Shown here piece by piece: positions 54,411 to 62,765 of a stretch of DNA of 64,000 bases (the first letter of the stretch is position 1; every line of letters starts with the position of its first letter). Made by a program: the position numbers and the translations under genes. Below the pieces are notes generated by a model. The model had not been told where the DNA came from. It ran no database searches and saw only the letters and a list, made by a program, of their open reading frames with translations. The DNA is taken from assembly GCA_951802425.1 (NCBI GenBank), contig OX637802.1, forward strand, positions 620,001 through 684,000, read 5' to 3'. Source of the DNA: Clavaria fumosa (lineage: Eukaryota > Basidiomycota > Agaricomycetes > Agaricales > Clavariaceae).

Positions 54411-54701
54411 TGTTAGGATCGCTTATGTAAGCCATCCCAAAGTGCAGTTGTGGAGAAACTGGGGAGGGTTGTTGGAAGGTCACATGACCTGTGGCTGGGT
54501 CGGATTATGTAATCATGTAAGATCACATGACCTGGGGCCTGGGCGCATCACGTGATCCGAGGGTCCGAGCGTGGGAAAGTCGGCAAGTGCCGAAGCGTTC
54601 GCTATAAGTACTTTCGCTTTTCCTTTTTTGTACTCTTTTCCCCTTATCTTAGTATTGTCGTCATGACCTTACGCTTAAGTTGTGTGAGACCCAGTCTGAT
54701 A
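54411..54701 (+). repeat. 3' LTR of element C
   Basis: 291 bp, preceded by the purine tract AAGAGGGGGGTGA. Confidence 0.95.
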
Positions 54702-54706
54702 TCTTC

Positions 54707-56562
54707 CAACACGTCCATCAATCGTCCCTTCTCCGCTTTTCAGTCTTCTTATATGCTGCGATGGTCTTCGCATTCTCTGCGGTCATTCCGTTTCGATTCG
54801 TCCTTCAAAGTCTTCTCCTAGAGGGTCTTTCATGAGTGGTTCTGGTTCGGAGTGGTCCTCTGCATGAGTTTCTCCTGTTCCAGGTGCGTTCCCGAGTTCT
54901 GGCGTCGATACTGGGTCTGATTCTCTTTCACCCCCGTTTTGTCCTGCCTGTACAAGTTCGATACCGCCGATGTCGTCGTTTTGAGTGTCATGGAACTTGA
55001 CGCTTCGCTCAACGCTGACGGTCTTTTTCTCAGGCCAGTAGATTCGGTGAGTGTTCGTTTCTTCATCATATCCTAGCCACCTCGCCGGTACTCCTCGCGC
55101 CTGCAGCTTGTTATTGCCTGTAACATGGACCCAAACCTTTTCTCCCCACTCGTGCACCCCCTTAAGCGTCGGCTTCGTCTTGTACAACATTTTATGCGGT
55201 GTTTTTCCTTCCGTTACTCCCTTCGTAGGTGTTCGATTCTTTAACCATATGATATGTCTTACTGCTTCGCCCCATAGGAAGCTGGGAAGTCCGCTCGCGT
55301 GAAGTACCACCCTCGTTCTCTCGATAACCGTTCTGTTTAGTCGTTTGGATACTCCGTTGTACTCGGGCGTGTCATGTACAGTTGGGTAGTGTGCCATGCC
55401 TTGCTCTGCTAGGTAAGCTTGCAGTTTATCGCTCATGTACTCCCCTCCACGGTCGCTGATGAGCCCTTTGATCATCTTGACGCCATGTTGAGTTCGCATC
55501 CAGGCTGCGTATTGCTTGTAAGCATCAAACGTTTCTCCTTTCTTCCTCAGCAGTGCTAATCGTGTCCACCTCGTGTAGTCATCTGTAAATGACACGTAGT
55601 AGACTTTCTTGGTCCTCGTCTCGACTGGTGCTGGTCCCCACAGGTCGGAGTGGACTAGTTCGCCGAACTTCTCCGCTCGTGGTCTTTTGCATACGGACTT
55701 TATTTCTTTTCAAGTCATCTTTGCATGTTCACATGATTCGCAGATGATCGTTTCGTCCGTCGCACGTAATTTTATGCCCTTTATCCACCCCTTGTCCACT
55801 GCCTTCTTCGCTGCCGCGGGTGCTACGTGTCCTAGTCGTTGGTGAAGTTGATCTAGGGTGAGTGTCTCGTCGTCTTCTGCTGCTGCTGCCGCTGTGGTAT
55901 TGACATGGTTTACTCTGTACAGCCCATTGTCAACTTCTATTCGTCCGATTACCTCTTTCTTTAGGTTGAATATGTGACACGTCGTCCCTTGGAATATGAC
56001 GGTGTAGCCGTCTTTGGCCAGCGCGGATATGGATACAAGTGTGGGGCCGATTCTGGGGCAATACAGTACGTCTTTCAGTGTTATTGCGGTTTGTTTCTCG
56101 CCGTTCGGGATGATGACCATCATGTCACCTTTCCCAGTCACTTGAAACATTCGTTTGTCGGCTGCACGGATCGCTTTCGGTTGGATCTTCTCAAAGTTCT
56201 TGTAGCTTTGTTGTTGAGCGCTCATGTGTCGTGATGCTCCTGAGTCGTATAGGTCAGTGTCGTCCATGTACGCACTCATTCCTGATCCTTCCCCTTCTGC
56301 TAGCGCCGCTTGCTGTTCGTTGTCTCGTAAGTGTTCTTCTTTGTCATTGATGATCTGAGCTGAGAAAGCCTCTAGGTTGTCGTCGTCGTCTTGGGCTGCG
56401 TTCCTGCCGTCGGTTCGCTTTCCACCCTTCCCTTTCGGACCTTGACCTTCTTTTCCGCTGCCTTTGGCCCAGCAGTCGGTCTTCTTGTGTCCGTGTTTAT
56501 TGCAGTTGAAGCATTTCATTAGTTTCTTTTTCTTCTGCTTCTCTCCTGCCAATAACACTTCA
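54707..56562 (-). pseudogene. Element D: Gag zinc knuckle, protease and integrase
   Basis: In minus-strand order: CCHC knuckle (CFNCNKHGHKKTDC), protease (DLYDSGASRHM), GAG-pre-integrase zinc region (HQRLGHVAPAAAKKA to CESCEHAKMT), integrase (HSDLWGP, SFTDDYTRW, SDRGGEYMS, the Glu near PEYNGVSKRLNRT) and the C-terminal region (ARWLGYDEETNTHRIYW). TGA stops lie at 55712 and 54785 (first base, minus), both where CGA fits. Element E cuts it upstream and element C downstream. In relatives this part cleaves the polyprotein and inserts the cDNA. Confidence 0.88.
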
Positions 56563-56935
56563 TGTTGATTATGATAACTTGGGGCAATGAGTGAGCACTA
56601 GAACCGATTGTTATAGGTGATAGGTAAGTACCTTGGGGCAATGAGTGAGCACTAGAACCGATGCTGCACCCAGATTTTGCCCCATGGGTTAAGTACAGTC
56701 ATGTAACTACTAGCAGTGCCTATGGTGTAACAAAAGCGAATCATAACTACAGTAAGAAGGGTCTAGTTGCTCTACAACCAGATCTCCTACACTACTGATA
56801 CATAGATACAGTCAGAGACCTTTGGTTGCACTGCAACCAAACATGTAAAGTATGTCAGATGATCTACACTGCATACTATGAGCCAAAACAACGAAGATAG
56901 GTAAGGAAACTAAGTAATAGAATAGAAATCCAACA
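56563..56935 (-). repeat. 3' LTR of element E, with a 54-bp duplication
   Basis: 373 bp against 319 bp for the right LTR. The segment starting CTTGGGGCAATGAGTGAGCA occurs twice in tandem (54-bp period) with the spacer TTATAGGTGATAGGTAAGTA. Confidence 0.92.
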
Positions 56936-56942
56936 CTCCCCC

Positions 56943-58466
56943 TCAAGTGGCATGCAGTCCAAGCGAAGATACATGGCACTTGATCTTTGCAATGGGTAAA
57001 GCCTTGGTGAGGATATCGGCAGTCATATCATTAGAAGGACAATAGACAAGGTGGATGGAACCATTTTCGAGCATGGAACGAATGAAATGGTAGCGAATGT
57101 CGATGTGCTTCGTCCTGGCATGGTAGTTGGCATTGGCAGCAAGTGAGATAGCTGCCTGGTTGTCACAGTGGAGAATCATCGGTTTGGGAAGGGGTAGGAA
57201 GACCTCACTAATGAATCTCTTCAACCAGATCGCCTCCTTCGCCGCATGGGTTGCTGCCACATACTCTGCTTCAGCTGTGGACAGGGTAACAAGCTCTTGC
57301 TTGCGAGAACTCCAAGAAATTGCTCCTCCATCCATGATGAATGCATACCCAGAAATCGCATGCCTATGCTCCTGAGAGGCACCATCAGCATCAGTAAAAC
57401 CTTCCATCTCTTTCTCAACTCCCCCATACACCAGAGATAGGTCTCTTGTGCCCAGAAGGTAGCGAAAGACACGTTTAGCTGCTTCCCAGTGAGGTTTGCC
57501 AGGGTTCTCCAAGTATTGGGAGAGTGTAGACACAGCAAAAGCAATGTCAGGTTGAGTCCCAACTGCCAGATACATGAGGGAACCAATGGCCTCGCGATAT
57601 GGTACTTTCTTCATGTAAGAAATGTCATCAGGGGTTGTGGGACAGTGAGACCTTGACAATGAAACATGGGGGTCAAACGGAAGAAATAGCGGTTGGGCCT
57701 CGGCAAGATTGAAACGGGAGAGTATAGAGTCGATATACTTTCGCTGGGAAAGGGAAATGGTGTGTTCCAATCGATTTCTGGTGACCTGGATCCCTAGTAA
57801 CCAGTGTATGGGCCCTAGGTCAGTGATTCCAAACTGTTCACCAATGCGCTGCTTGTAGTCATCCAAGATCATGGCAGACGTGCCAGTAATGGTGCAGTCA
57901 TCGACATGGATCGCCAGAACAACTGAGTGATGAGCATGGTGAATGTAGAAGACTCCAAAGTCAGACTCAGCATGTTGAAACCCCAAACCAACTAATGTGG
58001 CAACCAATGTTTCATACCACTTCCAACCAGCTTGTTTCAGCCCATAGATGGTCCTGTGAAGCTTGGCAACCATTCCTTCGCCCTTCTCATACCCTGGAGG
58101 CTGGTCCATGTACAATTCCTCACCCTCCTCCAGTCTCCCATTCAAAAATGCACTGTTGAAGTCAAAAACATCGATAGGCCAATCCCTTCGTGCTGCCATG
58201 GCTAGGAGCATGCGGAAACTTGAAAGCTTGGCAACTGGAGCAAATGTCTCAGTATAATCGACTCCATGGATCTGGGTGAAGCCTCTGGCGACGAGTCGAG
58301 CTTTATACTTGATAACCTCGCCTGTAGGACCATATTTAATGACAAAGACCCACTTGCTGCTGATAATATTCTTGTCAGGTGGTCGTTTGACAAGGGTCCA
58401 AGTCTTCGCAGCCTCCAATGCCTTCAACTCCTTCAGGATAGCCTCCTCCCACCTTGGCCAGTCATC
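56943..58466 (-). CDS. Element E reverse transcriptase and RNase H
   Basis: The frame contains the full copia RT (SSKWVFVIKYGPTGEVIKYK, FNSAFLNGRLEEGEELYMDQ, IYGLKQAGWKWYE, active site LAIHVDDCTITG with both Asp) and RNase H (FTDADGASQEHRHAISGYA, STAEAEYVAATHAAKEAIWL), ending KTKHIDIRYHFIR-like and TADILTKALP. It is open to the stop at 56943. A TGA at 58469-58467 separates it from the upstream spacer (THQAKR, then DDWPRWEEAI), where CGA is likely. The RT could still be active if supplied with a start or a fused partner. Confidence 0.88.
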   Translation of the reverse strand, partial: DDWPRWEEAILKELKALEAAKTWTLVKRPPDKNIISSKWVFVIKYGPTGEVIKYKARLVARGFTQIHGVDYTETFAPVAKLSSFRMLLAMAARRDWPIDVFDFNSAFLNGRLEEGEELYMDQPPGYEKGEGMVAKLHRTIYGLKQAGWKWYETLVATLVGLGFQHAESDFGVFYIHHAHHSVVLAIHVDDCTITGTSAMILDDYKQRIGEQFGITDLGPIHWLLGIQVTRNRLEHTISLSQRKYIDSILSRFNLAEAQPLFLPFDPHVSLSRSHCPTTPDDISYMKKVPYREAIGSLMYLAVGTQPDIAFAVSTLSQYLENPGKPHWEAAKRVFRYLLGTRDLSLVYGGVEKEMEGFTDADGASQEHRHAISGYAFIMDGGAISWSSRKQELVTLSTAEAEYVAATHAAKEAIWLKRFISEVFLPLPKPMILHCDNQAAISLAANANYHARTKHIDIRYHFIRSMLENGSIHLVYCPSNDMTADILTKALPIAKIKCHVSSLGLHAT

Positions 58467-58469
58467 TCA

Positions 58470-59951
58470 TCGCTTGGCTTGGTGTAAGGTGAGTGGGTCA
58501 GGTCCTTCAATAACACCTGAAATCATCGCAAAATCTGTTCCTTCCATTTCCACAGTCTGCACACATTCTCCAAAAGCCCCCATCATTTCTGGAGTCTGTA
58601 CTCCATGTGGAATCGATGTGCCAACCTGCTTTCCACTCCTATAGTGTCCCTTGGTGGTTCCTTCACCAGACTGGAGTCGTTGGACATATTCAGATGGTTT
58701 AATCGTTCGTTTGGGCCTTGGTTCAGTGGGGATATGGATTGGAGTGTCGATAGGGGTGCTGGCCGGCTGATCGATGACTGTAGTATCGTCCTGTCTCTCC
58801 CCCTCGATCAGTGGGCCTGGAATAGTGATTTCAATAGCACCAAATTCAACATCCATTCCTCCCTCTGACCCAATCCCTGCAGCCATAGCATCGTCCAAAA
58901 CAGGTTCCTCAGTTTGGGCTACCTGTAGATCATTCCCAGAAAGGAAGGAAGTGTTGCCAAGGCTAGGAGACACATCATCGAAGTCAGTGTGCATGAACCA
59001 GAGGTCGTCTTCGTCAAGGTAGTCCTGGGCTATTCGTCCCATATTGCTGTTGACCATATCTTTGTCCACAGCAATCCAAACTCCTTCATCATCGTCATAG
59101 GGTGCCTCTGTGCTCGCCACATTCGCCTGGTCCTTCCCTGGCCTCCTAGTAGGTCCTTGACCTTCCCTTCCACCACCCTTCGCATAGCAGAATCGTTTAA
59201 TGTGACCCTTCATATTGCAATTGAAGCATCTGCGCTCAGACTGTCCAGTTCTGCCTCCCTTTGAGAAACTGGTTGTAAATGCGACATCTCAATCATCCTT
59301 CTTGGGTTTGGATCGATTCTTGACCAAACGGCGGTTGTATTCATCAATAGCAATGTGCATAATCGTCTCGGGGGATATCTCTCTCTTCTCCAGGGCCATT
59401 GTGGTCGTCATGGAGGTGATAATCGGGTCATATGAGCCAGGAAGTGAGCCAAGGAGGATCGTCGCATATTCATCATCTGTGAGAGTCATTCCCATCGATG
59501 ATAGTCGTTCAAACATGTCAGAAAGTTTGTCGAAATGGGCTCGGACATCACCAGACTCCCCACATCGTTCGTCCTGAAGTTTCCTTCGAAGATCCACAGC
59601 AACCATTCGAGATCTGGTCTGGAATATCGCAGTAATACCTTCCCAGATATCCTTTGCCTGCGTCTTTCCCTTTATACGATTGAAGATGGAATCAGGTACA
59701 GTGCTCGCAATGCACTGTTTAACAGTGGCCTGGGCCATTCTCCATTTCTCCAATCGTCCTTCATAAGCTTCCAAGGTCTGTGGGTCACTTGGTTCGTCTG
59801 GCTGTGCTGGCTGAGCAGGGGTTCCTTCTAGGTGATTCAGGATGCCTCTAGCATCCAATGCCCATCGTAATCGGTCCCTATAGGTAACCCAGTTGCTCCC
59901 ATCAGCAGATAGCTTTGGAACCTTCAAGAAATCATCGGTTGGTTTCGTCAT
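58470..59951 (-). pseudogene. Element E Gag and IN-RT spacer, with deletion of protease-integrase
   Basis: The gag starts MTKPTDDFLKVPKLSADGSN and has the copia UBN2-type capsid (WRMAQATVKQCIASTVPDSI, ILLGSLPGSYDPIITSM). A TGA at 59291-59289 (CGA likely) precedes the knuckle CFNCNMKGHIKRFC. Acidic sequence to MHTDFDDVSP follows directly, with no DSG protease motif and no integrase; the next recognisable part is the integrase-RT spacer (TEPRPKRTIKPSEYVQRLQS). So roughly 1.4 kb or more is missing relative to D. Confidence 0.85.
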
Positions 59952-60004
59952 TGCAAGAAAAGCGAAGTTGGATAGTCAATTGATGTGTTTATAAGTCCCT
60001 AGGT

Positions 60005-60019
60005 CCAGGTCTCATAATC
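60005..60019 (-). promoter_or_regulatory. tRNA-Met half-molecule primer-binding site of element E
   Basis: Plus-strand GGTCTCATAATCTG sits next to the 5' LTR; the element RNA (minus) reads CAGATTATGAGACC. This complements the anticodon arm of eukaryotic elongator tRNA-Met (GTCTCATAATCTGA), from memory. Drosophila copia uses a half-tRNA in a comparable way. Confidence 0.6.
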
Positions 60020-60338
60020 TGTTGATTATGATAACTTGGGGCAATGAGTGAGCACTAGAACCGATGCTGCACCCAGATTTTGCCCCATGGGTTAAGTACA
60101 GTCATGTAACTACTAGCAGTGCCTATGGTGTAACAAAAGCGAATCATAACTACAGTAAGAAGGGTCTAGTTGCTCTACAACCAGATCTCCTACACTACTG
60201 ATACATAGATACAGTCAGAGACCTTTGGTTGCACTGCAACCAAACATGTAAAGTATGTCAGATGATCTACACTGCATACTATGAGCCAAAACAACGAAGA
60301 TAGGTAAGGAAACTAAGTAATAGAATAGAAATCCAACA
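60020..60338 (-). repeat. 5' LTR of element E
   Basis: 319 bp with one copy of the GGGGCAATGAGTGAGCAC segment. Confidence 0.93.
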
Positions 60339-60343
60339 CTTCA

Positions 60344-61050
60344 TCCATAGTGTTCTCCTTCTTTCCGGTCTCATCTGATATCTGTCGTTGATCGTACTCA
60401 TCGCTAACGGACTGTATCAGGGCTTCCGGGTTTAAAGGTTGGCCTAGGACTCTCAACACCGCCATTATCGCTGACAAGAAGGTGCCGTATGTCTTCGGTA
60501 ACGACCCTAAAAGCATCGCCGCGAACTCTTCGTCATCGATCGTGACCCCGAGGGCCACCAAGTCTTCTTTCAGAGCCTGCATAGTGGTGAAATGGGTACG
60601 TATGTCCCCTCCTTCCTCAAATTGCGTCTCTTGAAGCTTCTTTCGCAGGTCAATGGTAAACATCTTCGAGCGTGTCTCGTATTGCGCTTTGAGTACGTCT
60701 CATGCCTGTTTCACCATCGTCTTCGCTCTGATCTTTAGGTAGAGCAAGTTGGGTATCGTCGAGGTGATCTGCTGTAGCACAATCGCTTCTTCCAGCATCC
60801 AGTTGCGTAGTTCCTTTCTGTAGGCTTCCATAGTCATGGACGGCACCGGTACTTCGCTCCCATCAATCGCCCTCGTCGGTTGAGGGGTCGTAGGCGCTAC
60901 GGACGCTCCGGTGAGGTGTCCGTCAAGTTCGCGTGCTAACACTGACAGGCCGAGCCTATCTCTGTAGATAACCCAGTTCCATCCGTCATCCGTGAGTCGA
61001 GGTACTCGAAAGAACTCGTCACCGAGTTTGATGGATGTTGTGGTCGTCAT
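60344..61050 (-). pseudogene. Element D Gag, N-terminal part
   Basis: From MTTTTSIKLGDEFFRVPRL the frame gives a copia UBN2-type capsid (NWVIYRDRLGLSVLARELDG, YRKELRNWMLEEAIVLQ). A TGA at 60702-60700 (CGA likely) precedes DVLKAQYETRSKMFTIDLRK and AAMLLGSLPKTYGTFL. It ends where element E is inserted and resumes at 56562 (LLAGEKQKKKKLMKCFNC). Confidence 0.86.
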
Positions 61051-61117
61051 CGTTCCCTGTCTTCTTTATTGGTCTGTGGTCTGTGTTCGGTATGTTCTTT
61101 TCCTTAATGCGCAAGAG

Positions 61118-61131
61118 CGGGTCTCATAATC
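61118..61131 (-). promoter_or_regulatory. tRNA-Met half-molecule primer-binding site of element D
   Basis: Plus-strand GGGTCTCATAATC directly precedes the right LTR (the element's 5' LTR), so the RNA reads GATTATGAGACCC after the LTR. The core is shared with element E although the LTRs are unrelated. Confidence 0.6.
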
Positions 61132-61420
61132 TGAGAGCGCCAGGTATGGCAAATTACGACTGACTGGGAGGTGACAGGAGATATCATTGGTACTCTACTG
61201 TCCTTATATACATTCTCCATAGTTATGTACTGTAGTACTTGTGATGCAACAGTGGTCGCACTACTGTGATGTGTACAATCCCTATGCTACAGTCGTTGCT
61301 TATGTAATCGATTACTTTACACTATCTCGCATGAGCACAACACTCTATAAGTTAATTACAGTTGTTAGTGATACAGGTTATAGGACTGACGGATCTTTGT
61401 GATCCTTGAATACTCCAACA
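61132..61420 (-). repeat. 5' LTR of element D
   Basis: 289 bp, TGAGAGCGCC to CTCCAACA on the plus strand. Confidence 0.93.
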
Positions 61421-61867
61421 CAATCCCATTGAGCATCTGTGGAGTCATCTTAAGAGGAGGCTTGAAGAGTATGAAAGGGCACTAGGTGGAGTGTTAGAGT
61501 TGTGGGAGAGGGTGGAAGAGGAGTGGAACTTACCTGCTTCTGTTTGTAGGGGTTTGATTGAATGCATGCATAGAAGGATTGTGGGTGTGCTGAAGGCAAA
61601 AAGAGGCCACATTGAACACTAATACTTACACATTTGACTTATGAAATTGTCAGCAACAAAACTGGTCAAATGATCTGACAAAGAAAATGATGTCATAGCA
61701 TTACCAAAAATGGAGATAATATTTTACAATATAGAGCAAAGTTGTAGCTAAGAGGCATGGCTATCCTCATAAATATCTTCAGAATTTTAGCTGTTTTATG
61801 TGGACTGTTATAAGTGAATCATTTCAAAAGTGCAACACATTTGAACAGTTTTGTGAGTCACTGTATA

Positions 61868-62765
61868 TACTTCACATGTAGTAGTCTTAGTTCTTCATGT
61901 TGAAATCAAGTTCTTTCCCCCCAGCTTGCTTCACTGAGGACCTGGACTGACATACCATACATTTGGATTGACTGACAGCAGAGGAGTTGGGAGTGCCTCA
62001 TCCAAGCACTCCAATCCAGCTAGGGATCCCTAGGAAAATGTGAATTTAGAGTGTTCCTGCTGGAGTTTTATTATTTTTGTCCACATTTCACCCTCATACT
62101 TCATCTTATCATTTTCATGCCTCCCCCTGTCTTTGACTGATCACCAAGCCATTTCCCCATCATTTGGAGAATCTCTTGTATTCTTCAATTGTTGTGTCAT
62201 GGCCTGGGCTACTACCTTTTATCATTAAGTTACATTCATTCTCATTGATGTTCTTGATGATACACCTATCACCCTGCAACCTTGCAATATAGTGGTCATG
62301 ACTACAGACTTAGTATAAGTAGAGCTCTGTTGGAGTTGTAGGTTCCCCAGACCTGATATTCAGTCATTCTTTGCTGATCTTTCCTACTGCCACAAGCCCT
62401 GGGATCCACAGCTGTATGTGCCTTGGTCTTGTAGTTGGACCAGTTTGTGTCATGATTACAAAGTTGGGGCATTATTTGTAGGGTTAGGGGCATTTCAGCT
62501 TGCCTCATAATCTGTAGAAACTATAAACATATATTTGCTCAGTCAAAATATGAACCATGCTTCACTCTCCAAGTACTTATAAAGCATGTATTCTAACTCA
62601 TAATTCAATGGAAAAACAGACTCAGCTGTGTCTGCATGCATCTAAGTCCTTTTTATATCTAAACACCACTTGAATAGTTTCAAGGGAGGCAACAATAAAA
62701 TAATTGCTGAAGAGCAACAAGAGACGGCAGCAGAACACACCACACAGGGGGTAAGGCCAAGGCAA
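61868..62765. other. Gene-free stretch between the Tc1 end and the asparaginase gene
   Basis: Sequence is AT-rich and CpG-poor to about 62690, with no convincing ORF or repeat boundary. The last bases before 62766 are the likely 3' UTR of the asparaginase gene. Confidence 0.5.

Larger units (their letters stand above)
49132..54701 (+). mobile_element. Gypsy element C (family 1), intact and recent
   Basis: Two 291-bp LTRs (49132-49422 and 54411-54701) are identical apart from one G/A position (TTCACTATAAG versus TTCGCTATAAG). The TSD is TCTTC (49127-49131 and 54702-54706). C lies in element D, between integrase and RT, in the opposite orientation. The self-priming site AATACTAAGAT is at 49424-49434. 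The polyprotein frame is uninterrupted, so this is the best candidate here for an autonomous copy. Confidence 0.96.
56563..60338 (-). mobile_element. Copia element E: short, lacks protease and integrase
   Basis: LTRs (56563-56935 and 60020-60338; TGTTGATTATG to AAATCCAACA on the plus strand) have the TSD CTTCA (56558-56562 and 60339-60343). E lies inside gag of element D. The LTRs look identical apart from a 54-bp repeat present only in the left one, so the insertion is recent. It encodes gag and RT-RNase H but not protease or integrase, and must have been mobilised in trans. Confidence 0.93.
47163..61420 (-). mobile_element. Copia element D, host to insertions C and E
   Basis: LTRs of 289 bp (47163-47451 and 61132-61420; TGAGAGCGCC to CTCCAACA on the plus strand) have the TSD CAATC (47158-47162 and 61421-61425). 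Without C and E it is about 4.9 kb, a normal Ty1/copia size. Gag, protease, integrase and RT-RNase H follow in copia order on the minus strand. A purine tract (AAGGGGGTG in minus reading) adjoins the left LTR. Five TGA stops, one frameshift and a changed RT active site show decay. Confidence 0.94.
47111..61622 (+). pseudogene. Tc1-type DDE transposase C-terminus, interrupted by D
   Basis: The plus-strand segment 47111-47162 reads LLLTPAQSPDLN and continues at 61426 with PIEHLWSHLKRRLEEY to a TAA at 61620-61622. SPDLNPIEHLW carries the third catalytic residue of Tc1/mariner transposases. D with its TSD CAATC lies exactly inside the Asn codon of PDLNP. Only about the last 80 residues are recognisable; upstream sequence does not read as transposase. 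Confidence 0.82.
46722..61867 (+). mobile_element. Tc1-like transposon split by copia element D
   Basis: The right end TTTTGTGAGTCACTGTA (to 61867) and a weaker left match TACAGTGGCTGAAACATG (46722) look like Tc1 inverted repeats. Inside, coding sequence for the transposase C-terminus crosses the D insertion site. Without D the element is only about 880 bp, so it is probably internally deleted. The left boundary is uncertain. Confidence 0.6.
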
